A DNA stretch of 64,000 bases, from positions 1 through 64,000 of the forward strand of contig NZ_BSSE01000024.1 in assembly GCF_030268965.1 (NCBI RefSeq), written 5' to 3'. A model generated the notes under the pieces. It was not told the DNA's origin. It saw only the letters and a list, made by a program, of their open reading frames with translations, and did not search any database. A program made the translations under genes and the position numbers. This document shows positions 32,204-41,007 of this stretch, in pieces. Source of the DNA: Microtetraspora sp. NBRC 16547 (GTDB lineage Bacteria; Actinomycetota; Actinomycetes; Streptosporangiales; Streptosporangiaceae). Numbering within the stretch: the stretch's first letter is position 1; every line of letters starts with the position of its first letter.

Positions 32204-32962
32204 TCAGGGGCGAGGCCGTCGCCTGAGAAGGCGCCATCCCGCGAAGGCGATCGCGGCACCGGCCCCGGCGCCGGCGGCTCCCGTGTAGATCCCGGCCGGA
32301 GCCGGAGCCGGAGCCGGAGCCAGAGCCGGAACGCCGCCGGAGGCACCGGAGGCGCCAGGCGTGAGGGTGACGGTGGGTGACGGCGTGACGCCAGGCGTGA
32401 GGGTGACGGTGGGCGACGGCGTGACGGTGGGCGCCGGGGCCCGTTTCGGCTTGCCGAGAGCGGTGAGGAGCGCGCTGTCCAGACGCTCCCCGTTGTAGCC
32501 GTCCTGGTTGCGCACGATCCCGTCCTTCGGGCGGAGCGGGCCCGTGCCGCGGCGGACCTCGCGGTTCCCCGCGCACAGCGAGGTGTGCAGGCGCACCCCC
32601 GGGTCGATATCGAACAGGCCCGACTGGCCCGCGGCGGCGAACACCAGGTAGCGCGACCCCACCGTGAAGTCGACTCCGCACGCGGCGCTGTCGGCGTTGG
32701 TGGCGATCTCGTACGTCGCGCTCGGCGCGCCCTTGTAGATCTGGTCGGCTCGGAAGGTGTAGACGAGCGGCGGAGGCGGACCGAGGGGGTCGCCGCCGCT
32801 GACGCGGCGGACTGCCGTCACCGTCCCGGTGAACACGGCGGCCGACCCCTTCATCTGCTGGGACGGCTTGAGCGGCGCGCAGGAGCAGGCGCACGCCGTA
32901 CTGGGGGTGAACGCGACCGTCCCTAAGATCAATAGAAGGACGGCGAGCAGTCGGTGTCTCAT
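32204..32962 (-). CDS. Secreted, C-terminally anchored TIMP/NTR-like protein
   Basis: 252 residues from ATG 32962. A signal peptide ends around STACA. The mature start CSCAPLKPSQQMKGSAAVF resembles the Cys-x-Cys start of netrin/TIMP-like (NTR) domains, and VFTGTVTAVRR and SAACGVDFTVGSRYLVFA match that fold. A linker of VTPSPTVTLTPG repeats and an APAPAP run leads to a C-terminal helix (GAGAGAAIAFAGWRLL) and RRRPRP tail, so the protein is membrane-anchored facing outward. There is no LPXTG. Bacterial NTR proteins are of unknown role; protease inhibition is only suggested by the fold. Confidence 0.8.
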   Translation of the reverse strand: MRHRLLAVLLLILGTVAFTPSTACACSCAPLKPSQQMKGSAAVFTGTVTAVRRVSGGDPLGPPPPLVYTFRADQIYKGAPSATYEIATNADSAACGVDFTVGSRYLVFAAAGQSGLFDIDPGVRLHTSLCAGNREVRRGTGPLRPKDGIVRNQDGYNGERLDSALLTALGKPKRAPAPTVTPSPTVTLTPGVTPSPTVTLTPGASGASGGVPALAPAPAPAPAGIYTGAAGAGAGAAIAFAGWRLLRRRPRP

Positions 32963-33181
32963 GCTCCTATCACGTACACGCCCGCGAGCCGGTTCGGCGG
33001 TCGCCACGCTGGTCGCCACCAGCGACGATGCCGATCCCGGCCGCTGTGGGAAGGGTGTGCCACTCTGCCGTGGAAGACGCCGATGCCCGGGTAGGGGGCT
33101 CGGCTCCCCTCACGCGTACGTCCGTGATCGAGGAAGCGAGCGCCGCCGCACCCGGGCATCGCGGCGCGGTGTGAACGGGCC

Positions 33182-33994
33182 TTACGGCTTGCGGCCCACG
33201 CCGCCGAACTGGAACACGTCGCGGTCCTGGAAGCTGGTCTCCGGCTCGGGCCGCCACTTGGGCAGCGACACCATGCCGGGCGTCAGCAACTCCATCCCCG
33301 TGAAGAACTCCTCAAGCTGTTCGGGGGTGCGCAGGGTGAGCGGGGAGGCGTTGCTGGCATTCCACTTGGCCGCGGCGTCGTCCATCGACGGGCTGTGGAC
33401 GCTGTGCGCGATCGCCATGTAGCTGCCGGAGGGGAGCGCGTCCCGCAGCGCGCCCACCGCGGCGTGCGCGGTCTCGGTGTCGGGGACGAACTCCAGCACG
33501 CCCATCAGCATCAGCGCGATGGGACGCGAGAAGTCGAGCGTGCGCGCCGCCTCCTCCAGGATGGGCTCCGGCTTGCGCAGGTCGGCGTCGATGTACGCGG
33601 TGGCCCCCTCGGGGGTGCTCTGCAGCAGCGCCCGGGCGTGGACGAGCACGATCGGGTCGTTGTCGACGTAGACGATCCGCGCCTTGGGGTTGACCCGCTG
33701 CGCGACCTCGTGGGTGTTGTCCGCGGTCGGGATGCCGGTGCCGACGTCGAGGAACTGGTCGATGCCGGCCTCGCCGGCGAGGTGGCGGACGACCCGGCCG
33801 ATGAACTGGCGCTCCGCCCGCGCGTTGACCGGCAGGTCCGGCATGACCTTCACGATCTCGTCGCCGACCGCGCGGTCGGGCGCGTAGTTGTCCTCGCCGC
33901 CCAGCCAGTAGTCCCATACTCGGGCCGAATGCGGGACGGAGGTGTTGATGCGTGCCAGCACCTCGTTGTCGAACTCGCGGGATTCCCCACCCAT
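33182..33994 (-). CDS. DUF574-family SAM-dependent methyltransferase
   Basis: About 270 residues. ATG 33994 has AGGAGG at 5 nt; GTG 33997 is less likely. Family signatures: VPHSARVWDYWLGGEDNYAP, FLDVGTGIPTADNTHEVAQ, IVYVDNDPIVLVHARALL and LMGVLEFVPD. The group is greatly expanded in filamentous actinobacteria. Substrates are unknown. It is monocistronic and divergent from the deacetylase gene. Confidence 0.93.
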   Translation of the reverse strand: MGGESREFDNEVLARINTSVPHSARVWDYWLGGEDNYAPDRAVGDEIVKVMPDLPVNARAERQFIGRVVRHLAGEAGIDQFLDVGTGIPTADNTHEVAQRVNPKARIVYVDNDPIVLVHARALLQSTPEGATAYIDADLRKPEPILEEAARTLDFSRPIALMLMGVLEFVPDTETAHAAVGALRDALPSGSYMAIAHSVHSPSMDDAAAKWNASNASPLTLRTPEQLEEFFTGMELLTPGMVSLPKWRPEPETSFQDRDVFQFGGVGRKP

Positions 33995-34284
33995 CACAGC
34001 CTCCTCATCGGCGTCGAAGACGGCACGCCCACGAGATCAACTTAGGCGATCAGGCTCCTGCTAGGCCCGGCAAATCACGACACATCAGGGTATTTCGCGC
34101 CATTGTCGTCAAGTTGTACGACTCCCTGGTGTCGAGGGCGCCGGCTCCGGAGGGCGCCCGACCCGAGCGCGATCGGGCCTTTCCGGTAATGAATCCGAAG
34201 CGTGAGCATGGTGGTACTAAGGGTGAAATCGGGAAATTGCCGGGGTACAGGAGACCTATCTTCCGCAACTCGGTTGGAGGGACC

Positions 34285-35337
34285 ATGGGTCGCTTCGGGG
34301 TCGTCCGTATCGGGGTGGCTTGTGCGGGCATGGTGGCGCTCGCGGCCTGCCAATCCACAGAGTCCAAGACGGCGGCGCACGCGACGCCCAACGCGAAGGC
34401 GGCGGCCGCTTCCGCCGAACTGACGCGGAAGGCGAACATGGCCGCCGCCGCCAAGGTGAAAGCCAACGAGCTGGGCGTGATCCCAGTGATCATGTATCAC
34501 CGGGTCACCGCCAAGCCCGGCGGGACCGACGACCGCACGCCCGCGCAGTTCCGCGCCGAGCTGGAGCGCCTCGCCTCCGAGAACTACGTGCCGATCACCG
34601 CGGCCGAGTACGTCACCGGGAAGATCGGCATCCCCGCGGGCACCCACCCGGTCGTGCTGACCTTCGACGACTCCTCGCCGTCGCAGCTCACGCTGGACGC
34701 GATGGGCAAGCCCATGCCGGACACCGCGGTGGGCATCCTGTTCGACGTCGCAAAGAAGCACCCCGGATTCCGGCCCGTCGGCACCTTCTTTGTGATCCGC
34801 GACATGTTCGGGAAGTTCAGCCCCGAGGAGCGTACTCAGGTCCTCAGCTGGCTGCACGACAACGGATTCGACATCGGCAACCACACGCGCGACCACCTGA
34901 ACCTGCTCGGGAAGTCCGAGAAGGAGGTGAGCGAGCAGATCGCCGCCGGCCAGAAGCTCATCACGGATCTGGACAAGAAGGTCCAGGTCCACACGCTGGC
35001 CCTGCCGTACGGCAACCAGCCGCGGGACAAGCAGTGGGCGCTGCACGGCTCCGCGAACGGCGTGCGGTACGACTACCAGGGGGTGTTCCTGGCGGGGTAC
35101 ACGCCCGCGCCCTCGCCGTTCAGCAAGGAGTTCAACCCGGTCGGGATCCCGCGGATCCGGGCGATGGACAAGAAGGGCGACTGCGTCAAGTTCTGCTCGA
35201 CGGCCTGGCTGGACGAGCTCAAGGCACACCCGGATGAGCGTTACACCTCCGACGGCAACATCGCGACGGTGGCATACCCGAAGTTCAAGGCGCCTTTCAT
35301 GGCTAAGAACTTCGCCTCCAACGCCCTGCCGTACTGA
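34285..35337 (+). CDS. Lipoprotein polysaccharide deacetylase
   Basis: 350 residues from ATG 34285 behind GGAGGG. The signal peptide ends in the lipobox LAAC (Cys23 region). NodB homology domain: VIPVIMYHRVT, VVLTFDDSSPSQ with the catalytic and metal Asp pair, and HTRDH holding the two His ligands (GNHTRDHLNLLG). It probably removes acetyl groups from a cell-wall polysaccharide outside the membrane. The usual TFDDG is TFDDSS here. It is monocistronic. Confidence 0.9.
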   Translation: MGRFGVVRIGVACAGMVALAACQSTESKTAAHATPNAKAAAASAELTRKANMAAAAKVKANELGVIPVIMYHRVTAKPGGTDDRTPAQFRAELERLASENYVPITAAEYVTGKIGIPAGTHPVVLTFDDSSPSQLTLDAMGKPMPDTAVGILFDVAKKHPGFRPVGTFFVIRDMFGKFSPEERTQVLSWLHDNGFDIGNHTRDHLNLLGKSEKEVSEQIAAGQKLITDLDKKVQVHTLALPYGNQPRDKQWALHGSANGVRYDYQGVFLAGYTPAPSPFSKEFNPVGIPRIRAMDKKGDCVKFCSTAWLDELKAHPDERYTSDGNIATVAYPKFKAPFMAKNFASNALPY

Positions 35338-35381
35338 CCGGGTCCGTCGGCGCCGGCCTGTGCTCGGACGGTCGCGGCCTC

Positions 35382-36014
35382 TCAGTCACGGTCGTGCGCC
35401 TGGCGGCGGCCCTCCTCCAGGAACGCGGTGACCGCGTCGGCGCCGCCCAGCTCGGATATCGGGCGGGCCGCGCCGAAGGTCATGTTCCAGAACGCGCCCT
35501 CCCTGGCCTGCCAGGGGCCCACGTAGGCGTACGGCTCCTCGATCGTGCTGTTTCCGAGGGACACGCCGTAGTTGATCTCGTCGCTACTGACGCCCAGGTC
35601 GAAGTGCTCGGGCCACAGCACCGGGGTCAACTCGGGGTCCAGGCGGCGCAGGGCCGTTTCGCCGATGGCCAGGCAGTCCGCGATGTATTCGACGGCGGCG
35701 GGATCGACCTCCACGCGCTCGTCGGCCTGGACGCCGGATCCGTCGCGGTAGAGCCCCTCGGGCGCGCCCACCTGGACGCCGGCGGCCTCGGCCAGCCCGG
35801 CGAAGGTGACGTCCCGGAGGGGAAGGACCAGCCCGGTCCCCGTCACCAGCGTGTCGCCGTCGACCCGCAGGTGGGGTGCGGTGACCGTGGCGAAACCGCC
35901 GGAGACCGGGCGGAGCCGGATGGTGCCGCTCAGCCGGTACTGCGGGCCGGCCAGCACGAGTTCGGCCACTCCGTGCAGGACGCGCCGCGTCCTCGGCAGA
36001 TCTTGGATGCGCAT
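35382..36014 (-). CDS. Hypothetical protein, 210 aa
   Basis: From ATG 36014 behind GGAGGAG. Strand-rich N-terminal half (LVLAGPQYRLSGTIRLRPVSGG; LVTGTGLVLPLRDVTFAGLAEAAGV), then a helical segment (AVEYIADCLAIGETALRRL) and the conserved-looking stretch PVLWPEHFDLGVSSDEINYGVSLG followed by EPYAYVGPW. The last part is a pattern I associate with an actinobacterial family of unknown function. It has no signal peptide. Confidence 0.75.
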   Translation of the reverse strand: MRIQDLPRTRRVLHGVAELVLAGPQYRLSGTIRLRPVSGGFATVTAPHLRVDGDTLVTGTGLVLPLRDVTFAGLAEAAGVQVGAPEGLYRDGSGVQADERVEVDPAAVEYIADCLAIGETALRRLDPELTPVLWPEHFDLGVSSDEINYGVSLGNSTIEEPYAYVGPWQAREGAFWNMTFGAARPISELGGADAVTAFLEEGRRQAHDRD

Positions 36015-36135
36015 CCTCGTCTCCTCCTCAGCTCGGCCGTACCACACCATCGTGTCCGACGGAGCGGCCGGGGGAGCGTTTCCGTGCGGAGTAGGCTGGC
36101 GGTGAAGTCCGCACGACGTCTATGGGGGCGGGCCG

Positions 36136-36387
36136 ATGGTGACCAGTGAGCCCACATGCGAGCTTCATCTCCGGATGGTCGGGCAGCTGCACGACCTCGT
36201 GTTGCGCGTGCACAAGCCGCCGCTGACCGAGGACGAGGTGGCCCGCTGGATGCAGTCGGGCGCGGTGGTCCGGCTTGAGGTCTCCGAGATGGGCACCCAG
36301 GTCGCGCACAGCATGCTGGTGAACTTCGGGAACATCGGGTTCGCCTGGCTGCTTCCCTACCGCGGGGGGCGCGGCCTGAGCTTCTGA
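36136..36387 (+). CDS. Small hypothetical protein, 83 aa
   Basis: Starts at ATG 36136 behind GGGGCGGG. Sequence HLRMVGQLHDLVLRVHKPPLTEDEVARWM, then VVRLEVSEMGTQVAHSMLVNFGNIGFAWLLPY. It has the length and character of a small alpha/beta regulator-associated protein but no recognisable family. It ends 4 bp before the convergent CDF transporter gene. Confidence 0.6.
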   Translation: MVTSEPTCELHLRMVGQLHDLVLRVHKPPLTEDEVARWMQSGAVVRLEVSEMGTQVAHSMLVNFGNIGFAWLLPYRGGRGLSF

Positions 36388-36391
36388 CGGA

Positions 36392-37504
36392 TCACTCGCG
36401 GGGGATCCCGTCGCCGAGGTGCGCGGGCCCGTGCGGATCGGCGCAGTGGTCGGTGTAGTGGTCGGCGTGCCGATCGGCCGTGCGGCCGTGCGGCCGAATG
36501 GACAGGACGTCCGGGGACGCGTGGTCGACCTGGAGCGTCGTGTGCTCGATGCCGTACTCCTCGCGCACGAGCCGCTCGGCGGCCAGCCGTACGGCGTGGC
36601 AGTCGGCGCCGGGCGCGACGAGGATGTGCGCGGACAGCGCCGGGTAGCCGGAGGTCACCTCCCAGACGTGCAGGTCGTGCACCTCGACCACCGTGTCGAG
36701 CGCGGCCGTCCTGCGCCCGATCTCGGCCGGGTTGATCCCGTCGGGCGCCGCCTCCATGAACACTCGGGCCGAGGCGCGGACCAGGCCCCAGCCGGCCTTG
36801 AGCATCAGCGCGGCGACGACCAGGGCGGCGACGGCGTCGGCCCGGCCCCACCCGGTCAGCCAGACGACCAGGCCGGCGACGGTGGTCGCGATGAACGCGT
36901 AGAGGTCGTTGAGGATGTGTTGGAAGGCGCCCTCGACGTTGAGGCTGCCCCGGTCGGCCCGGGCGAGCAGCCAGGTGGCGGTGATGTTGACGGCGATCCC
37001 GGCCAGGCCGGTGGCGACGACGTAGACGCCCTGGACCTCGGGCGGCGTGACCAGCCGACGCGCGGCCTCGTAGACGAAGTAGGCGCTGAGCAGCAGCAGG
37101 GTGATGCCGTTCAGCTGGGCTGAGATGATCTCGGCGCGTTTGAGGCCGTAGGTGAACCCGCCCTGCGGCGGGCGGGCGGCGATCCGCATCGCGACCAGCG
37201 CGAGCACGATGGCGATGGCGTCGGTGAGCATGTGGCCGGCGTCGGAGATCAGGGCGAGCGAGCCCGCGATGACGCCGATGACCACCTCGACGGCCATGAA
37301 ACCGATGATCAGCAGGAGTGCCGCGGTCAGGAGGCGCCGGTCGGCCCCCGCGCTCACACCGTGCCCGTGCCTGTGGCTGTTCCCGCGACCGTGGCTGTGA
37401 CTGTTCCGGTGCCCGTGGCTGTTCCCGTGCCCGTGTGCATGTCCGTGTCCGTGTCCGTGACCGTTCCCAGGATCCTGTCCATGACCGTGGCCGTGGTCCG
37501 CCAT
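36392..37504 (-). CDS. Cation diffusion facilitator (zinc/cobalt exporter)
   Basis: 370 residues. Residues 1-50 are an unusually long His/Gly run (HGHGHG units), likely a metal-buffering arm. Six membrane helices follow; the two metal-site motifs are SDAGHMLTDA (helix 2) and HILNDLYAF (helix 5). The cytoplasmic CTD contains VVEVHDLHVWEVTSGYPALSAHI. The His-rich tail (RHADHYTDHCADPH) adds further ligands. It matches CzcD/ZitB-type Zn2+/H+ antiporters. Monocistronic; no metal regulator is adjacent. Confidence 0.93.
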   Translation of the reverse strand: MADHGHGHGQDPGNGHGHGHGHAHGHGNSHGHRNSHSHGRGNSHRHGHGVSAGADRRLLTAALLLIIGFMAVEVVIGVIAGSLALISDAGHMLTDAIAIVLALVAMRIAARPPQGGFTYGLKRAEIISAQLNGITLLLLSAYFVYEAARRLVTPPEVQGVYVVATGLAGIAVNITATWLLARADRGSLNVEGAFQHILNDLYAFIATTVAGLVVWLTGWGRADAVAALVVAALMLKAGWGLVRASARVFMEAAPDGINPAEIGRRTAALDTVVEVHDLHVWEVTSGYPALSAHILVAPGADCHAVRLAAERLVREEYGIEHTTLQVDHASPDVLSIRPHGRTADRHADHYTDHCADPHGPAHLGDGIPRE

Positions 37505-37624
37505 CGTACGGATCCCTCTCGTTTTGTCCCGTTATGCGAGCTTAGCGCGCGGGGCTGGAAATAATCGAGCCTTTGTCAACGATCTGTAAGCATCCGGCTA
37601 CGTTAAGTGAGCATCATAGGTCGT

Positions 37625-38422
37625 ATGGCAGTCAGCCTTCCCAACGCGCTGGGCACCTCGCTCCTGGTGATCACGATGCTCGATCCCTCGGCGGGGCCGA
37701 CCCACCTGGCCATCTCGTCCTCCTGCCCCGCCCCCAGGCTCGCTTCCCATAGGGGATACGGGACGGAGAACACGCTCGCGGCATTCGCGAGCGCGCTGGA
37801 CGCGGGCTCCGAGCAGGTCGAGTTCGACGTCCACTTCACCAGCGACCACCAACCCGTGCTGATGCACGACGCCACGGTGGACCGTACGACCACGGGAACG
37901 GGACGGGTCGCGGACATGACGCTGGCGGAGTTCCGCGCGCTGCGCACCGCGAACGGCGAGCGGCCCCCGACCCTGGCGGCCGCGTTGCGGCTGGTCCGGG
38001 ACCGGGGCGGCCGCGCCATGGTGGAACTCAAGGAGGTTCCGGACGCGGAGGACGTGCGCGAGCTGCGCGAGATCTACACCCTCCTGAACGCCCGCCGATG
38101 GGCGAGCATGACGTCCTTCATCCCCGCCGCGCTGCGGGCGGTGGGCTCCATCGGGGCCGCACGTGGACTGCTGTCGTCGTCCGCGCTCAGCGTGTCGGCC
38201 GCCAAAGGGTTCTCCTTCGTCAGCGTCCGGTACGACCGGCTGACCACGGCGCTGGTGCAGGAGTACCGCGCGGCCGGCTTCCCCGTGTACGCGTTCACCC
38301 CCAACGACGAGGTCGCCTGGCGGCGCCTGGCCGATTACGGCGTGAGCGGCGTCGTGACCGACCGGACCCCCGCCTACCTGGACTGGGCCAGGTCGGTGTG
38401 TCCGGTCCCGGTCACGGACTGA
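37625..38422 (+). CDS. Glycerophosphodiester phosphodiesterase
   Basis: 265 residues from ATG 37625 (GTG 37607 possible, neither with a strong ribosome site). GDPD fold: LASHRGYGTENTLAAFASAL with the catalytic His, VEFDVHFTSDHQPVLMHDATVDRTT carrying the E-x-D metal ligands and second His, and MVELKEV for the third acid. It hydrolyses glycerophosphodiesters to glycerol-3-phosphate and an alcohol. Convergent with the dehydrogenase gene, which overlaps its last 11 bp. Confidence 0.9.
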   Translation: MAVSLPNALGTSLLVITMLDPSAGPTHLAISSSCPAPRLASHRGYGTENTLAAFASALDAGSEQVEFDVHFTSDHQPVLMHDATVDRTTTGTGRVADMTLAEFRALRTANGERPPTLAAALRLVRDRGGRAMVELKEVPDAEDVRELREIYTLLNARRWASMTSFIPAALRAVGSIGAARGLLSSSALSVSAAKGFSFVSVRYDRLTTALVQEYRAAGFPVYAFTPNDEVAWRRLADYGVSGVVTDRTPAYLDWARSVCPVPVTD

Positions 38423-39593
38423 GCAGGACCTTGATCGCGCCGTCGCGCTTCTTCTGGAAGATCTCGTAGCCGTGCGGCGCCTGGTCGAGCGGCAGGCGGT
38501 GCGTGGCGAGATCCATCACACCCAGCGGGTCCGCGTCGTCCTCGACCAGCGGCAGCAGCGTGTCGATCCAGCGCTTGACGTGCGTCAGGCCCATGCGCAA
38601 CGTGATGCCCTTGTCGAACATCCGCAGCATGGGCATCGGGTCGGCCATGCCGCCGTAGAGGCCGATGATCGATATGGTGCCGCCGCGCCGTACCGTCTCG
38701 ATCGCGTGGTGCAGCGCGGAGAGCCGGTCGACGCCCGCGGTCTCCATCAGCGGCGCGGCGACCCGGCCCGGCAGCATGCCGGTGATGCTCTGCGCGAGCT
38801 TGGCGAACGGGGAGCCGTGTGACTCCATGCCGACCGCGTCGATCACCGAGTCGGGGCCGCGGCCGTCGGTGAGGTCGCGGATCGCCTCGGGGACGTTGCC
38901 GTGGCTCGGCACGTCCACGGTCTCGACGCCGTGCCTGCGGGCCATGGCGAGCCGCTCGGGCACGCCGTCCACCGCGATGACGCGGTGCCCGAGGTGCCGC
39001 GCGATGCGGGCGCACATCTGACCGATGGGGCCGAGGCCGAAGATCGCGACGGAGCCGCCGCCGGGAATGTCGGCCCACTCGACGGCCTGCCAGGCGGTGG
39101 GCAGGACGTCGGAGAGGTAGACGTAGCGCTCGTCCGGAGGCCCCTCCGGGACCTTGATCGGGCCGAAGTGGGCCTGCGGGACGCGGAGGTACTCCGCCTG
39201 CCCGCCGGGCACCTCGCCGTACAGCTTGGTGTAGCCGAACAGGGCCGCGCCCATCCCGTGGTCGCGGACCTGGGTCGTCTCGCACTGGGCGAAGAGCTTC
39301 CGGTCGCACATGAAGCAGTGCCCGCACGAGATGTTGAACGGGATGACCACCCGGTCGCCCGGCTTGATGTTCTTGACCTCGGCGCCGACCTCCTCGACGA
39401 TGCCCATCGCCTCGTGGCCGAGGACGTCACCCTCCAGCATGAACGGCCCGAACAGCTCGTAGAGGTGCAGGTCGGAGCCGCAGATCCCGGACGTGGTGAC
39501 CTTGATGATGGCGTCGGTGGCTTCCTTGATCGACGGGTCCGAGACCTCCTGGACCCGTACGTCGCGCTTTCCGTGCCAGGTGAGTGCCTTCAT
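38412..39593 (-). CDS. Zinc-dependent alcohol dehydrogenase (formaldehyde-dehydrogenase-like)
   Basis: 393 residues from ATG 39593. MDR fold: catalytic zinc motif GSDLHLYELFGPF / GHEAMGIVEEVG, structural zinc cysteines in CGHCFMCDRKLFAQCE, Rossmann motif AIFGLGPIGQMCARIAR. The length and the insert after the zinc loop match the glutathione-independent formaldehyde dehydrogenase-like subgroup. An inverted repeat CTGTCCT-N12-AGGACAG at 39610-39635 lies in its promoter. It is next to the low-oxygen cluster but has no DevR-type box of its own that I can see. Confidence 0.9.
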   Translation of the reverse strand: MKALTWHGKRDVRVQEVSDPSIKEATDAIIKVTTSGICGSDLHLYELFGPFMLEGDVLGHEAMGIVEEVGAEVKNIKPGDRVVIPFNISCGHCFMCDRKLFAQCETTQVRDHGMGAALFGYTKLYGEVPGGQAEYLRVPQAHFGPIKVPEGPPDERYVYLSDVLPTAWQAVEWADIPGGGSVAIFGLGPIGQMCARIARHLGHRVIAVDGVPERLAMARRHGVETVDVPSHGNVPEAIRDLTDGRGPDSVIDAVGMESHGSPFAKLAQSITGMLPGRVAAPLMETAGVDRLSALHHAIETVRRGGTISIIGLYGGMADPMPMLRMFDKGITLRMGLTHVKRWIDTLLPLVEDDADPLGVMDLATHRLPLDQAPHGYEIFQKKRDGAIKVLLSP

Positions 39594-39609
39594 GTGGCCC
39601 CCGCCTACC

Positions 39610-39635
39610 CTGTCCTCGGCCGTCAAACAGGACAG
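39610..39635. promoter_or_regulatory. Inverted repeat upstream of alcohol dehydrogenase
   Basis: 7-bp perfect arms CTGTCCT and AGGACAG with 12 bp between, 16 bp before the start codon. A candidate operator of unknown factor. Confidence 0.35.
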
Positions 39636-39671
39636 TGGGGTTCTCGCCCGTGAAGTCAGTGCTCTGTGAAG

Positions 39672-40106
39672 TCAGCGCTCCGTGAACGCGACCGGTTCGC
39701 TGAAGGACATCAGCCGGAACCCCGTGACGACCTCGGGGTGGATCCGGATCACGTGGTCCATGTTCCCGAAGACCCACGGCCGCAGCATCGAGGTGTAACG
39801 CTCGATCTCGCCCTGGTCCCGGACGAGCCGGGCCGTGCCGAGGACGATCACGCTCCAGCCGAGATGGTCGTGCGGGTCGATCGCGTCGGCCTCGTACGCG
39901 ACCACGGTGCCGTCGCCGTCGGCCGCCGAGGTGATGGCCGCGCCCAGATGGGTGCGAATAATGATGTCGCCGTCGTCGAGAATGTGGTTGACCGGCCGGA
40001 TCGCGGGGAGCGCGTGCAACGTGAACACCACGCGGCCCATCGCCACGGAGGCGAGCAGCCGCAGCGACTCGTCCCGGGGCAGTTCCCGGAGTTCTCGTTC
40101 GTTCAT
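39672..40106 (-). CDS. PPOX-fold flavin/F420-binding protein 1
   Basis: 144 residues from ATG 40106. Split-barrel pyridoxamine-phosphate-oxidase-like fold: SLRLLASVAMGRVVFTLHALPAIRPVNHIL, the strand DGDIIIRTHLGAAIT, then GTVVAYEADAIDPHDHLGWSVIVLGTARLV. Proteins of this type bind flavin or F420 and are common members of dormancy (DosR) regulons. Divergent from the doxX-like gene; two GGGAC-N4-GTCC-type sites lie in the shared promoter region. Confidence 0.88.
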   Translation of the reverse strand: MNERELRELPRDESLRLLASVAMGRVVFTLHALPAIRPVNHILDDGDIIIRTHLGAAITSAADGDGTVVAYEADAIDPHDHLGWSVIVLGTARLVRDQGEIERYTSMLRPWVFGNMDHVIRIHPEVVTGFRLMSFSEPVAFTER

Positions 40107-40163
40107 GCCGGATCGCCACGATTCACAAACCCACCATGCCATTGGTAACGCCATGTCCCGCTA

Positions 40164-40177
40164 GGGACCAAAGTCCT
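40164..40177. promoter_or_regulatory. DevR/DosR-like box 1
   Basis: GGGAC-CAAA-GTCC fits the DosR core GGGAC-N4-GTCCC, missing only the last C. It is in the intergenic region between the divergent PPOX protein 1 and doxX-like genes. Confidence 0.6.
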
Positions 40178-40212
40178 GGAGAAAAGGTCGTTCCTCCCTG
40201 ACCTGTCTCGTG

Positions 40213-40226
40213 GGGCCGAAGGTCCT
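40213..40226. promoter_or_regulatory. DevR/DosR-like box 2
   Basis: GGGCC-GAAG-GTCCT, the same 5-4-5 geometry with two deviations, 36 bp after box 1 in the same intergenic region. Confidence 0.45.
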
Positions 40227-40335
40227 TCAAGCCGGGGACCTCGGTGCCGTCGGGCCCGAGCCGTACGGCACTGCCGTCGATCCCGCCGAGGCGATGGACT
40301 TGTGCCATCGCAGCAGAAAGGGAAAGGGGCTCACG

Positions 40336-40914
40336 ATGGCGATCATGGAGCGGGGCAGCCAGCAGAACAGCCGGCAGGCGACGCATGCGGTCCCGGGACC
40401 CGGGGCGCACGCCGCAGTGCAGCCGGCGCGCAGACCGGTGAACTACATCTGGGCGGTCGCCCGTTTGGCGATCGGCTGGATCTTCCTCTGGGCCTTCGTC
40501 GACAAGCTTCTCGGTCTGGGGTTCGCCACCCCTGAGCAGAAGGCGTGGATCAACGGCGGCAGCCCGACCACCGGGTTCCTTAAGGGAATGGCCGACGGCA
40601 CCTTCGGCGGCTTCTTCTCGGGCCTCGCCGGGCAGGGCTGGGTCGACTGGCTCTTCATGATCGGCCTGGCCGGGATCGGCACCGCGCTGATCCTGGGCGC
40701 GGGCGTCCGCGTCGCCGCGATCACCGGTGGCCTGCTCCTCATGCTCATGTGGGCGGCCGAACTGCCCCTCGCGAACAACCCGTTCCTCGACGAGCACGTG
40801 ATCTACGCCATCGTCCTCGCCGGGCTCGCCCTGGTGAACGCCGGCGACACCCTCGGCCTCGGTCGCTGGTGGGGCGGAACCGCGCTCGTCAAGCGGTATC
40901 CGATCCTCAAGTGA
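40336..40914 (+). CDS. DoxX-family membrane protein
   Basis: 192 residues from ATG 40336 behind GGAAAGGGG. Helices: NYIWAVARLAIGWIFLWAFVDKLLGLGF, then WVDWLFMIGLAGIGTALILGAG, VAAITGGLLLMLMWAAEL and VIYAIVLAGLALVNAGDTLGLG. DoxX-type proteins are linked to thiol redox balance or quinol oxidation in different organisms. Position in the DevR-box locus suggests expression at low oxygen. A GC hairpin at 40936-40968 follows. Confidence 0.88.
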   Translation: MAIMERGSQQNSRQATHAVPGPGAHAAVQPARRPVNYIWAVARLAIGWIFLWAFVDKLLGLGFATPEQKAWINGGSPTTGFLKGMADGTFGGFFSGLAGQGWVDWLFMIGLAGIGTALILGAGVRVAAITGGLLLMLMWAAELPLANNPFLDEHVIYAIVLAGLALVNAGDTLGLGRWWGGTALVKRYPILK

Positions 40915-40935
40915 CCGAAGTTACCGTCCCCCTTC

Positions 40936-40968
40936 CACCGCCCGTCCTCGCGAAGAGGGCGGGCGGTG
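40936..40968 (+). terminator. Hairpin after doxX-like gene
   Basis: 14-bp arms (40936-40949, 40955-40968) with one G-T mismatch, starting 21 nt after the stop. No U-run. Confidence 0.5.
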
Positions 40969-41007
40969 TGCTATGCCCTGAGTGGTATCACTTTGAGAGG
41001 GCGCGAC

